Shown: piece by piece, positions 7,665 to 14,793 of the stretch
Layout: each line of letters begins with the position of its first letter
Numbering within the stretch: the stretch's first letter is position 1
IMG/VR virus record: IMGVR_UViG_3300043410_000172
Span: 1-36,753 of that record
Direction: 5' to 3' (one strand)
Origin: a virus
DNA length: 36,753 nt
The notes under the pieces: generated by a model
What the model was told of the DNA's origin: nothing
The model's database searches: none
What the model saw: the letters and a program-made list of their open reading frames with translations, nothing else
Position numbers and translations under genes: made by a program

Positions 7665-7836
7665 GTACCACTACCCCGAGGATGAGGACAAGCTATTGTT
7701 CGCGCTCAAAGGGCAAGAGATGTACAAGGCATTGGCAAGTATCAAGATGGTCTTGTCTGCGCCATACACAAAGGCTGAAATGGTTAGCCAAGTCAAAACC
7801 ATATTGAACGAAATCTTTGAGGAGTTGGGAGAATGA
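7642..7836 (+). CDS. Hypothetical protein, 64 aa
   Basis: An acidic small protein that starts MQPKVILEYHYPEDEDKL and continues as a helix ending ILNEIFEELGE. Small proteins with this opening pattern are common in phage early regions, with no known function. GGAAAGA lies before the ATG. Its stop overlaps the next start, so it sits in a chain of coupled small genes. Confidence 0.7.
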   Translation: MQPKVILEYHYPEDEDKLLFALKGQEMYKALASIKMVLSAPYTKAEMVSQVKTILNEIFEELGE

Positions 7837-8018
7837 GTGAAGCAGAAAGAGAGATGGATCTTCAACTAGAAGATGCATTGAACAGGGAGATCGTAAGGTT
7901 GCGCCGTATCGAACACGCGGCTATCGATGTGGTCAAGGCGTTCAGCAACAGTATCGATTACAACACTTGGGACAAAGCACTTGATGTATTGGAGTCAATG
8001 CTGAAGGAGAAAAGATGA
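7833..8018 (+). CDS. Hypothetical helical protein, 61 aa
   Basis: An almost entirely helical, charged protein (REMDLQLEDALNREIVRLRR) that may form a short coiled coil. Its ATG overlaps the preceding stop and GGAG lies a few bases upstream. No family is recognised. It overlaps the next gene by four bases. Confidence 0.65.
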   Translation: MSEAEREMDLQLEDALNREIVRLRRIEHAAIDVVKAFSNSIDYNTWDKALDVLESMLKEKR

Positions 8019-8194
8019 GAACACAACGCAAAGAGGGAGAGGTCAACGATCTGCTTAACCTAATATCTTCACTACCCAAAGCTAACACAGAGGCTAGCCC
8101 GGATGAGCCAAAGAAAAAGAATGACAAGTGGAAACTTAGATCAAGTGTCAACATCGCCAACAAAGGGCGAGTCAACAGGACAAGGGGGAAGTAA
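8015..8194 (+). CDS. Small basic protein, 59 aa
   Basis: ATG at 8015 overlaps the previous stop and follows AAGGAG. The frame closes with TAA at 8192-8194. The N-terminal half is mixed, and the C-terminal half is Lys/Arg-rich (PKKKNDKWKLRS, then GRVNRTRGK). From 8103 on, a second plausible gene runs in another frame through the same DNA. Either both are real and overlap by 92 bases, or the second starts later. Confidence 0.55.
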   Translation: MRTQRKEGEVNDLLNLISSLPKANTEASPDEPKKKNDKWKLRSSVNIANKGRVNRTRGK

Positions 8195-8288
8195 AGTATG
8201 GCCCTTTCCCCCATTCCCAAACCCGAAGGACAAGGGCAACCGAGTCCCAAAGTTCAACCCTGATAACTACGAGGATGCACCGCTATGA
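8103..8288 (+). CDS. Small Pro-rich protein, up to 61 aa, start uncertain
   Basis: The C-terminal half (VWPFPPFPNPKDKGNRVPKF, then a short acidic end) looks like a real Pro-rich phage protein and lies outside the 59-aa gene. The N-terminal part overlaps that gene in a different frame. The ATG at 8103 has an AGAGG about nine bases upstream; a later in-frame start (ATG 8121 or a GTG near 8145) is possible. Its stop overlaps the next gene's ATG, which supports translation of at least the 3' half. Confidence 0.5.
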   Translation: MSQRKRMTSGNLDQVSTSPTKGESTGQGGSKVWPFPPFPNPKDKGNRVPKFNPDNYEDAPL

Positions 8289-8482
8289 GCAAATCCAAGA
8301 ACGACGATGATATTCAAGACTATGTTAGTTCAAGACAAAAAGCTTTGGAAAAAGAATACGACTACGAACGCAACATACGCAACCAAACGCTAGAAGAAGT
8401 AGCCAAAGAGTTTGACAAAATGAAACCATTTGGTGACACGGCTCAGAGCTTTGCCACTTATGTAAGGATGATGAAGCGATGA
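8285..8482 (+). CDS. Hypothetical protein, 65 aa
   Basis: A helical, highly charged protein with a basic end (FATYVRMMKR). The start overlaps the preceding stop and the stop overlaps the next start, so the gene is embedded in a coupled series. The pattern resembles small phage proteins with repeated Glu/Lys helices and no known activity. Confidence 0.65.
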   Translation: MSKSKNDDDIQDYVSSRQKALEKEYDYERNIRNQTLEEVAKEFDKMKPFGDTAQSFATYVRMMKR

Positions 8483-8793
8483 AAGTTATGGACTTGATTA
8501 AATACGACCCCGACAGGGGGTGCTTCGTTATGAAGGACACTACGCCCGCGCGAGTACTTGACCCTTGGGAAGAGTTACGTCTAGTCGATAGACCTAGCAT
8601 CTTTTTGAAAGACGCATACTTTCGAGCCAAGCTTGCGACAGGAACAGTTAAGAGTGAAGAAGGTCTAGGCTACAAACAGTTTGGAACATTCACGCGAGCA
8701 AAAGAGAGACAACCCAACAAGCATGAAGGAGTATTAAATGCCACGCCCAAAACCGCCCGAGCCACTAAAGCCAAGGTATATAAGAATCTCTGA
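8479..8793 (+). CDS. Hypothetical protein, 104 aa
   Basis: The N-terminal third (LIKYDPDRGCFVMKDTTPAR) suggests a small beta structure. The C-terminal end is basic and low in complexity (TPKTARATKAKVYKNL). The last 56 bases overlap the next gene in another frame. No family is recognised, and the basic tail may contact nucleic acid. Confidence 0.65.
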   Translation: MKVMDLIKYDPDRGCFVMKDTTPARVLDPWEELRLVDRPSIFLKDAYFRAKLATGTVKSEEGLGYKQFGTFTRAKERQPNKHEGVLNATPKTARATKAKVYKNL

Positions 8794-8920
8794 TAGACAA
8801 TTCTTAGTACTTAATCATCTTGGTGGTGCGCAGTGGTTAAGAAAACTACTGGATAAGAGAGATCCGTTTCCCAAAAAGTTTTACGAAAATATTTTGAAAA
8901 AGGAGGGCAAACCCACTTGA
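8738..8920 (+). CDS. Small basic protein, 60 aa
   Basis: Starts after a GGAG at about -10. Its N-terminus is Pro/Lys-rich (MPRPKPPEPLKPRYIRISD), followed by a helical segment with a GGAQWLRKLLDK pattern. Proteins with this opening and a GGAxWLR element occur in other phages; the pattern weakly recalls small MetJ/Arc-like DNA-binding proteins. I do not see enough for a confident domain call. It ends the long chain of small coupled genes, just before a promoter-like sequence. Confidence 0.65.
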   Translation: MPRPKPPEPLKPRYIRISDRQFLVLNHLGGAQWLRKLLDKRDPFPKKFYENILKKEGKPT

Positions 8921-8944
8921 CAAATAAATTTTAAACCTCATCAT
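8917..8944 (+). promoter_or_regulatory. Possible sigma-70 promoter before the HTH-DUF3310 gene
   Basis: A consensus -35 TTGACA (8917-8922) is followed after 16 bp by CATCAT (8939-8944), which matches the -10 consensus at four of six positions. It lies in the only gap between the small-gene chain and the DUF3310 gene. The -35 is strong and the -10 is weak, so activity may need an activator. Confidence 0.4.
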
Positions 8945-8976
8945 AGCAATCCCTTTTAATTTTTGGAGAAAAGACA

Positions 8977-9474
8977 ATGGCTAAAAAACTTAGCAAGATT
9001 CAGAAGATCCGCAATTACATCAAGGATCACCCCGAAGCAAAACCAAAAGCAGTAGCAGACGCACTTGGCACAACTATTCAGTATGTGTATTCAACAATGC
9101 ATGAAGAGCGTAAGAAACTTAAAGCATCAGCCACACCTGATCAGTTAGTTAAGGTGCAGGGCGTAACGATGAGCGTTAGCGACAAGACTAATCTGACCGA
9201 TGATCAGATGCGACGAGTCGTGCTTAGTGCGATGAAACCCAAGGCGCGTATGCAAAGGTCTATCGATGATGTTAATCAGCCCCCACACTATAAGATCGGT
9301 GGCATTGAAACGATTGACATAATCAAAGCCAAGCTGACGCCCGATGAGTTCCGTGGGTATCTCAAGGGTAACGTCGTTAAGTACCTGACGCGAGCAGGTC
9401 ACAAAGAGGATGCAGGCAAAGACGTGGACAAGATGGTTTGGTACGCAACAAAACTGCAAACACTCTACGCTTAA
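8977..9474 (+). CDS. HTH-DUF3310 fusion protein (nucleotide-kinase-like family)
   Basis: Residues about 6-50 look like a winged or simple HTH module (AVADALGTTIQYVYSTMHEE). Residues 98-162 are a clear DUF3310 domain: NQPPHY (100-105), GIETIDII (109-116), LKGNVVKYLTRAGHK (129-143), then an Asp/Lys-rich turn and WYATKL (155-160). DUF3310 is the family of T7 gp1.7-like nucleotide kinases and related proteins, often found alone in phages. Here it is joined to a predicted DNA-binding domain. A GGAG site precedes the ATG, a promoter-like sequence lies upstream and a strong terminator follows, so this may be a single-gene unit. The domain call is firm; the activity is inferred. Confidence 0.85.
   Translation: MAKKLSKIQKIRNYIKDHPEAKPKAVADALGTTIQYVYSTMHEERKKLKASATPDQLVKVQGVTMSVSDKTNLTDDQMRRVVLSAMKPKARMQRSIDDVNQPPHYKIGGIETIDIIKAKLTPDEFRGYLKGNVVKYLTRAGHKEDAGKDVDKMVWYATKLQTLYA
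9126..9141. repeat. TCAG-N6-CTGA dyad, site 6 (perfect)
   Basis: ATCAG, spacer CCACAC, CTGAT, inside the HTH-DUF3310 gene in the linker between the two domains. The right half overlaps a CTGATCAG palindrome (9137-9144). Confidence 0.7.
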
Positions 9475-9492
9475 ATTTTTCCTTTCACACAC

Positions 9493-9518
9493 AGCAGGGG
9501 CTAGCCCCTGCTTTTTTT
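9493..9518 (+). terminator. Strong intrinsic terminator before DNA polymerase
   Basis: A perfect 20-base palindrome (9493-9512) with eight or more GC-rich pairs and a tiny CTAG centre is followed by seven T residues (9512-9518). It ends the DUF3310 transcript. The T-run is immediately followed by GGAG, the ribosome binding site of DNA polymerase, so polymerase mRNA must come from read-through or processing at this point. No U-run faces the minus strand, so it acts rightward only. Confidence 0.9.
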
Positions 9519-9528
9519 GGAGTTCGCT

Positions 9529-11427
9529 TTGTCCCTAATTACACTTGACTTCGAGACGTTTTACTCAAAGTCTTTCAGCCTGACCCGCCTGCCCACAGAA
9601 GAATACATTCGCTCAAATGAGTTTGAGGTGATTGGTGTTGGCATCAAGGTCGACGATGGTAAGCCTGTATGGTACTCAGGCAACCGAGAGGCGTTGCGTA
9701 AGACGTTGCTATCCTTTGACTGGCGCAACAGTACATTGCTCTGTCACAACACCATGTTCGATGGTGCGATCCTCAAATGGTTCTTCGGTATCTCGCCTAA
9801 GTTCTATCTCGATACCCTGTGCATGGCGCGAGCCATTCATGGCGTAGAGGCCGGCGGTTCTCTTGCAGCTTTGGCTGAGAGGTATGAGATTGGTAAGAAG
9901 GGTACAGAAGTTGTCGAGGCGATGGGCAAGTACCTGATTGACTTCACGCCCGAGGACTTGGCGCAGTATGGTGAGTACTGCAAGAATGACGTGCAGTTGA
10001 CGTTTGACCTTTTCACACGCCTTGTGGCTAAATTCCCCGCGAGTGAGTTACAACTGATAGACATGACAATACGGATGTTTACACATCCCAAGCTCATTGT
10101 TGATGAGCCTCTACTGTATGAGCGATTAGAAGCATTGAAGAAGGAGAAGAACGATCTGCTGGCTTCGCTCAAGGAGAGCATGAAGTGCGAGGATGAGGAA
10201 GAGGTACGCAAAAAACTGTCTAGCGGTAAGCAGTTTGCTGATGTACTGCGCTCGTTCGGTGTCGAGCCTAAGATGAAGATCAGCAAGACAACCGGAAAGC
10301 CCACGCTAGCACTTGCCAAGGGTGACCCCGAGTTCATCGAATTGATCGAGCATGAGGATTCATTCATCCAACATCTTTGTGCGGTTCGCCTTGGCACGAA
10401 GTCAACGATCGAGGAGTCTCGCATTCAGCGGTTCATTGACATTGGCATCCGCAACAAGGGCGCATTGCCCATACCCCTCAAGTACTATGGCGCACACACA
10501 GGGCGGTGGGCAGGCTACGACAAGGTTAACTTTCAGAATCTGCCGAGCCGTGACCCCAAGAAGAAAGCCCTCAAACGTGCGGTCAAAGCACCAGAGGGTT
10601 ACGTCGTCATCAACTGTGACTCTTCTCAGATTGAGGCTAGGGTGCTGGCTTGGCTATCAGGACAGACTGATCTAGTAAAAGCGTTTGCAGACAAAGAAGA
10701 CGTCTACAAGATCATGGCGTCTAAGATCTATAAGAAACCCATAGAAGAGATTAGCAAGGATGAACGCTTTGTGGGCAAGACTACGATTCTTGGCGCAGGC
10801 TACGGTATGGGTGGCAAGAAGTTTGTGATGCAACTCAAGGGCATGGGGCGCACCATTACCGAGTCAGAGGGTTCAAACATCATCGACGTTTACCGCGAGA
10901 CGTACCCTGATATCAAGAACTTATGGAAGGAAGGCGACACAGTTCTCAACAAGATGGTGGAGAAAACCTTTGAGAAAGATACGAGCCTGTACTTTGGTGA
11001 ACACAAGTGCGTCTTGGTAGACGAACACGGGATTACATTGCCCAATGGTTTAGGTATCCGCTACAAGAATCTACGCAAGGAAGACGAGACTATCGTGTCC
11101 GAGGTAGAGGATGAAGCCGACACAGTTAAGAGCCGTACTGTCTATGACTCTCGCAAAGGTTCTGTATCTATTTGGGGTGGCACGTTCGTAGAGAACGTGG
11201 TGCAAGCCCTAGCAAGGATCATCGTGGGCGAGCAGATGGTTGAGATAAACAAACACTATCAGGTTGTGTTGACTGTGCATGATGCGGCAGTCGTTGTCGT
11301 TCCCGAAGACGAGGCAGAGAAAGCGGTCAAGATAATAACTGGTCTCATGTCTACGCCTCCAGCGTGGGCGAGCGGGTTGCCTGTCGCGTGCGAAGCTGAA
11401 TTTGCAGAAAGGTACGGAGACTGCTAA
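9529..11427 (+). CDS. Family A DNA polymerase with 3'-5' exonuclease
   Basis: This is the replicative polymerase, 632 aa from a TTG start at 9529. That start is preferred over the TTG at 9517 because GGAG (9519-9522) lies six bases upstream of it and the 9517 codon falls inside the terminator T-run. Exonuclease motifs are DFET (Asp7, Glu9), HNTMFD (73-78) and YCKND (Asp154). Polymerase motif A is CDSSQIEAR (Asp364). Motif B is RFVGKTTILGAGYG (Arg413, Lys417, Tyr425). Motif C is LTVHDA (His584, Asp585). There is no 5'-nuclease domain, as usual for phage enzymes. All catalytic residues are present, so it should both synthesise and proofread. Confidence 0.95.
   Translation: MSLITLDFETFYSKSFSLTRLPTEEYIRSNEFEVIGVGIKVDDGKPVWYSGNREALRKTLLSFDWRNSTLLCHNTMFDGAILKWFFGISPKFYLDTLCMARAIHGVEAGGSLAALAERYEIGKKGTEVVEAMGKYLIDFTPEDLAQYGEYCKNDVQLTFDLFTRLVAKFPASELQLIDMTIRMFTHPKLIVDEPLLYERLEALKKEKNDLLASLKESMKCEDEEEVRKKLSSGKQFADVLRSFGVEPKMKISKTTGKPTLALAKGDPEFIELIEHEDSFIQHLCAVRLGTKSTIEESRIQRFIDIGIRNKGALPIPLKYYGAHTGRWAGYDKVNFQNLPSRDPKKKALKRAVKAPEGYVVINCDSSQIEARVLAWLSGQTDLVKAFADKEDVYKIMASKIYKKPIEEISKDERFVGKTTILGAGYGMGGKKFVMQLKGMGRTITESEGSNIIDVYRETYPDIKNLWKEGDTVLNKMVEKTFEKDTSLYFGEHKCVLVDEHGITLPNGLGIRYKNLRKEDETIVSEVEDEADTVKSRTVYDSRKGSVSIWGGTFVENVVQALARIIVGEQMVEINKHYQVVLTVHDAAVVVVPEDEAEKAVKIITGLMSTPPAWASGLPVACEAEFAERYGDC
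10656..10671. repeat. TCAG-N6-CTGA dyad, site 7 (perfect)
   Basis: ATCAG, spacer GACAGA, CTGAT, inside the polymerase gene just after motif A. Confidence 0.7.
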
Positions 11428-11463
11428 TATTTAGCTCTCTAAAACCTTTAGTCAGGATTCAGT

Positions 11464-12123
11464 ATGCAAGAAATCAAATGGTCGTATTCAGGTCTTAAAG
11501 ACTTTATTAACTGCCCACGGCAGTACAACGAGGTCAAAGTTCTCAAGCGATACGAGAAGAAACCCACAGTCGAGATGCGGTATGGCACTCAAGTCCATAG
11601 TGCGCTAGAAGACTATGTGAAGGAGGGTAAACCCCTAGCTAAGAACTACGAGCATTTTGCCAAACAGCTAGACCCCCTGCGTGACATGGAAGGCGACAAG
11701 TACCCTGAGTACCGCATGGCGCTGACCATAGATAGACAACCCTGTACTTTTGGCGCAAAAGAATACTGGGTGCGTGGCATTGCTGACCTAATGGTGATCG
11801 ATGGTGAGCAAGGTTACATCGTCGACTACAAGACCGGAAGCAACCGCTACCCTGATCCCAAGCAACTGCAACTCATGGCGTTGATGGGGTTTGAGTTTTT
11901 CCCCGAGGTCAAGCACTTCAAGGCGGGACTCTTGTTTGTTGCCCACAACGATTTCGTGACTTCTGAATATCAGCGTGAGAAAATAAACAAGTACTGGGAT
12001 GACTTTGCGCCTTCACTAAAACGCTTGCAGTTGTCGTATGAGAATGGCGTGTGGCAAGAGAATCCTACGGCACTCTGCGGTTGGTGTCCTGTGACTGCTT
12101 GCAACCACTATAGGGGGAAGTAA
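11464..12123 (+). CDS. Cas4/RecB-like PD-(D/E)XK nuclease, probable Fe-S protein
   Basis: A 219-aa exonuclease of the Cas4/RecB group. Visible motifs are SYSGLKDFINCP (Cys17), GTQVHSALE (His45), GIADLMV (Asp108), IVDYKTG (Asp121, Lys123) and QLQLMAL (Gln134/Gln136). The C-terminus has CGWCPVTAC (Cys205, Cys208, Cys213). One N-terminal and three C-terminal cysteines is the iron-sulphur arrangement of Cas4 and AddB-type nucleases. In phages such enzymes process DNA ends for recombination or replication; some act in CRISPR-related roles, but no cas genes are here. AGGA lies before the ATG. It follows DNA polymerase by 36 bases, a common phage pairing. Confidence 0.9.
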   Translation: MQEIKWSYSGLKDFINCPRQYNEVKVLKRYEKKPTVEMRYGTQVHSALEDYVKEGKPLAKNYEHFAKQLDPLRDMEGDKYPEYRMALTIDRQPCTFGAKEYWVRGIADLMVIDGEQGYIVDYKTGSNRYPDPKQLQLMALMGFEFFPEVKHFKAGLLFVAHNDFVTSEYQREKINKYWDDFAPSLKRLQLSYENGVWQENPTALCGWCPVTACNHYRGK

Positions 12124-12320
12124 TGTCTACTGAAACTTGGTACTATGTTAAGAACGGCTATCTCTTTCGGCATGAAGAGAACGATGGTTATACAGTTATG
12201 CGAAGAGGACTAGAGCCTGTTGAGACACTGCTGTGTACTGTCGAGGAAGCGGAGATGCTGTTCCCCAAAGAACTCGACAAAGCATTAAAGGATACATATG
12301 GCATACGTGAACAAGCCTAG
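12123..12320 (+). CDS. Hypothetical acidic protein, 65 aa
   Basis: The ATG shares its A with the stop of the nuclease gene and GGGGGAAG lies upstream. The N-terminal half is strand-like (TWYYVKNGYLFRHEENDGYT) and the C-terminal half is an acidic helix. No motif is recognised. The close coupling suggests it is made together with the nuclease. Confidence 0.65.
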   Translation: MSTETWYYVKNGYLFRHEENDGYTVMRRGLEPVETLLCTVEEAEMLFPKELDKALKDTYGIREQA

Positions 12321-12612
12321 ACCATACAAGAAAGAGTACCAACAACAACTTGCTCGCGGTGAGCATGAGCGTCGCATGGAACGTCAACGCGCACGTCGAT
12401 CAATCGACAAGACTGGCAGAGATGGTGACCACGATGGTAAAGCTGACAGACGTGAGGGCAAAGACGTTGCGCACGTTAGAGCGTTAGACAAGGGCGGTTC
12501 AAACAAAGATGGTTTGCGTATTCAGAGCGCGGCACAGAATCGTTCGTTCCGTCGTGACTCTAAGGGAAACCTCGTATCAGAAATTAGCAAAAAAGAGCGA
12601 AAGAAAACTTGA
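12298..12612 (+). CDS. HNH-endonuclease-like protein, 104 aa
   Basis: The first half is extremely basic and helical (residues 10-40). The second half has an HNH-like core: GKDVAHVRALDKGGSN (residues 54-69; His59), then an Arg-containing strand and NRSF (81-84). Small phage proteins with a DVxH...GG...NRS pattern are usually annotated as HNH endonucleases. Here the residue before His59 is Ala rather than the more common Asp, so nicking activity is uncertain and it may be a DNA-binding relative. AAAGGA precedes the ATG. It is the last gene before the leader and promoter at 12609. Confidence 0.65.
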   Translation: MAYVNKPRPYKKEYQQQLARGEHERRMERQRARRSIDKTGRDGDHDGKADRREGKDVAHVRALDKGGSNKDGLRIQSAAQNRSFRRDSKGNLVSEISKKERKKT

Positions 12613-12636
12613 CAAACTAATTAACGCCCATATACT
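12609..12636 (+). promoter_or_regulatory. Sigma-70 promoter for the SNF2 helicase operon
   Basis: A consensus -35 TTGACA (12609-12614), a 16-bp spacer and TATACT (12631-12636, five of six to consensus). It starts just inside the end of the HNH-like gene. The start point would be near 12643, giving an untranslated leader of about 145 bases. It probably drives the SNF2 helicase and the genes to 19096. Confidence 0.65.
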
Positions 12637-12788
12637 TGGGTTGTGACTGTAAGGCGAGGGTGAGTCACAGGGGGGTTTTCAGATTACTTTGACCCTATAT
12701 AACTTCGTCAGTCAAGCGGCACAGCGGACTCCCCGCGCAACTCTCTCGTGCGTCAGGCTTGACACCTACAATTTAGTTTAAGGACAGT
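12637..12788 (+). other. Structured untranslated leader of the SNF2 operon
   Basis: No credible gene fits in these 152 bases. Two inverted repeats are present. TGTGACT (12642-12648) pairs with AGTCACA (12663-12669) around a 14-base purine-rich loop and is followed by a run of G and TTTT. GTCAAGC (12711-12717) pairs with GCTTGAC (12757-12763) around a 39-base GC-rich interior. The first hairpin sits almost at the predicted transcript start. The layout fits a regulatory leader or a small RNA. Confidence 0.45.
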
Positions 12789-14366
12789 ATGCAAGTAGTA
12801 TTGGATAGCGCAGTGCAATTCAAAGCCCCGATTGAAGAGGCGGAGTTCATCTGCAAATGCATCGAGAAGAGTGAGATTCTAAAAACTGAATCAGGCTTGG
12901 CTGATGTAATAGTTAATTGGGAACTACCCGAGATGGAGCGTCTTGCTACGCTCGTACCGCGTGATGTAAAAGTTCCATCACCCATACTGAAAGAGTACAA
13001 CTGGCCGGGGTTGTTCCAACCTTTCCTTCACCAAAGAGAAACAGCAGAGTTTCTTTCCTTGCGCAGACGCGCATTCTGTTTCAACGAAGCAGGCACAGGC
13101 AAAACATCTGCCGCGATATGGGCGGCTGACTACCTGATGAACAAAGGCATCATCCGCAGAGTGCTGGTGATCTGCCCTCTTTCCATTATGTTTTCAGCGT
13201 GGCAAGCTGATCTGTTCAAGACAGCGATGCATCGCACATGTGGCGTGGCGCATGGCTCTGCAAGCAAACGCAAAAAGATTATTGAGGGTGGCTACGACTT
13301 CGTTGTGATTAACTACGATGGTGTGGGCGTGGTGCAGAAAGAAATATCAGAGGGTGGCTTTGATCTCATCATCATTGACGAAGCCAACGCATACAAAACA
13401 ACGTCAACGCAACGCTGGAAAATTCTTGCGCGTATCCTAAAGATGGATACGTACCTATGGATGATGACAGGTACGCCTGCGTCGCAGTCACCGCTTGACG
13501 CATTCGGTTTAGCCCGACTGGTCAATCCAAGCGGTGTACCTAAATTCGTAACGGCGTGGCGCGATAAGGTGATGCAACAAGTCACTCGGTTCAAGTGGTT
13601 GCCAAAGAGTACTGCGCGCGATGCAGTTTTCAATGCGCTTCAGCCGGCTATTCGCTTTGAGAAAGCGCAGTGCCTTGACTTGCCTGATGTTGTGTATCAG
13701 ATTAGGGAAGTCCCTCTGACACCGCAAGCACAAAAGTTCTATCGTGACTTGAAGAAGGACATGCTCATCAAAGCGGCAGGCGAACAGATCAGCACTGTCA
13801 ATGCCGCGGCAAGCCTTACGAAGCTATTGCAGATCTCGGGTGGCGCAGTCTACACCGATAGCGGTGAGGTCGTTGAGTTTGACATTGCACCGCGCAAGCA
13901 AGCATTGAAAGAAGTTCTAGAAGAGACAGAGCATAAGGTGATTGTGTTCGTGCCGTATCGACACACGATTGAAGTCGTCAGTAATTTTTTAACTCAGGAG
14001 GGATACACCAACGAAATCATTTCAGGAAGCGTGACTGCGCGAGAGCGTAGCGAAATCTTTAACAGATTTCAAACAGTGACAGACCCGCGTGTACTGATCA
14101 TTCAACCACAAGCGGCATCACATGGCGTGACGCTAACAGCGGCTAACACAGTTGTGTTTTGGTCGCCCGTCATGTCAGTTGAAACATATTTGCAGTGCAT
14201 CGCACGCATGGATCGTGTAGGACAACAAAACAAAATGACTGTTGTGCATCTTCAAGGCTCAGAAGTTGAGCGAAAAGTTTTTGAGATGTTGCAGAACAAA
14301 GTCGACTTACACGACAAACTAGTTGATCTGTATAAATTTGAATTGGAGATTGAAGACAATGGTTAA
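12789..14366 (+). CDS. SNF2-like superfamily 2 DNA helicase/translocase
   Basis: A 525-aa SF2 ATPase. The Q-type region is FQPFLHQRET (76-85), motif I is NEAGTGKTS (99-107, Lys105), motif II is IIIDEAN (194-200; DEAN instead of the frequent DEAH), motif III is TGTPASQSP (227-235), motif V is in PQAASHGVTLTAANTVVFWS, and motif VI is QCIARMDRVGQQN with Arg473 and Arg476. Such phage proteins move along double-stranded DNA and may help replication, recombination or removal of bound proteins. AGGA lies before the ATG, after the long leader. The gene overlaps the next by eight bases. Confidence 0.93.
   Translation: MQVVLDSAVQFKAPIEEAEFICKCIEKSEILKTESGLADVIVNWELPEMERLATLVPRDVKVPSPILKEYNWPGLFQPFLHQRETAEFLSLRRRAFCFNEAGTGKTSAAIWAADYLMNKGIIRRVLVICPLSIMFSAWQADLFKTAMHRTCGVAHGSASKRKKIIEGGYDFVVINYDGVGVVQKEISEGGFDLIIIDEANAYKTTSTQRWKILARILKMDTYLWMMTGTPASQSPLDAFGLARLVNPSGVPKFVTAWRDKVMQQVTRFKWLPKSTARDAVFNALQPAIRFEKAQCLDLPDVVYQIREVPLTPQAQKFYRDLKKDMLIKAAGEQISTVNAAASLTKLLQISGGAVYTDSGEVVEFDIAPRKQALKEVLEETEHKVIVFVPYRHTIEVVSNFLTQEGYTNEIISGSVTARERSEIFNRFQTVTDPRVLIIQPQAASHGVTLTAANTVVFWSPVMSVETYLQCIARMDRVGQQNKMTVVHLQGSEVERKVFEMLQNKVDLHDKLVDLYKFELEIEDNG
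12890..12905. repeat. TCAG-N6-CTGA dyad, site 8 (perfect)
   Basis: ATCAG, spacer GCTTGG, CTGAT, about 100 bases into the SNF2 gene. Read on the other strand its spacer is CCAAGC, identical to site 1. Confidence 0.7.
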
Positions 14367-14760
14367 CATGGAAGAATTAGTAAAAGCATACTTGACAATT
14401 CGCGGTGAACGTGAAAAACTCAAGGCACAATTTGAACAACAAGATGAAGCCCTCAAGGGCGACATGGAAGGTCTAGAGAAAGTAATGCTACAAGCTTGTA
14501 GTGAAGTCAACGCGGACAGCATCCGCACCCAACACGGCACAGTCATGCGCTCAGTCAAAGAGCGTTACTTCTGCACCGACTGGGACAACTTCAAAGAATT
14601 TGTTCTTGCGCATGGTGCGGTCGATCTGTTCGAGCGTCGCATTCATCAAAAGAACTTCAAAGAATTCATGTCTGAGCATAAGGACGAGGGTCTACCGCCC
14701 GGAGTGAATGCCATGCGTGAGATGGCTATTACAGTACGTAAAGCCACTGAGCGCGTTTAA
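14359..14760 (+). CDS. Conserved-type phage coiled-coil protein, 133 aa
   Basis: The ATG at 14359 lies inside the end of the SNF2 gene, with GGAG about ten bases before it. Residues 8-45 form a charged helix or coiled coil (REKLKAQFEQQDEALKGD). The second half has the patterns RTQHGTVMRSV, then DWDNFKEF, LFERRI and PPGVNAMRE. This arrangement is familiar from phage genes placed between a helicase and a putative ssDNA-binding protein, but no activity is established. The operon position suggests a replication or recombination accessory. Confidence 0.75.
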   Translation: MVNMEELVKAYLTIRGEREKLKAQFEQQDEALKGDMEGLEKVMLQACSEVNADSIRTQHGTVMRSVKERYFCTDWDNFKEFVLAHGAVDLFERRIHQKNFKEFMSEHKDEGLPPGVNAMREMAITVRKATERV

Positions 14761-14793
14761 TTAAATCAGTTTTAAAACAGTCGGAGAAACATT

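Noticed and set aside
12759-12764. TTGACA just before the SNF2 gene as a second promoter
   Set aside because: No -10-like sequence lies 16-18 bp downstream; this distance falls on the ribosome binding site and ATG. It forms half of an inverted repeat instead.
14769-14778. GTTTTAAAAC palindrome before the putative SSB gene
   Set aside because: AT-only core, ten bases, single copy and no T-run in the right place; likely chance in an AT-rich gap.
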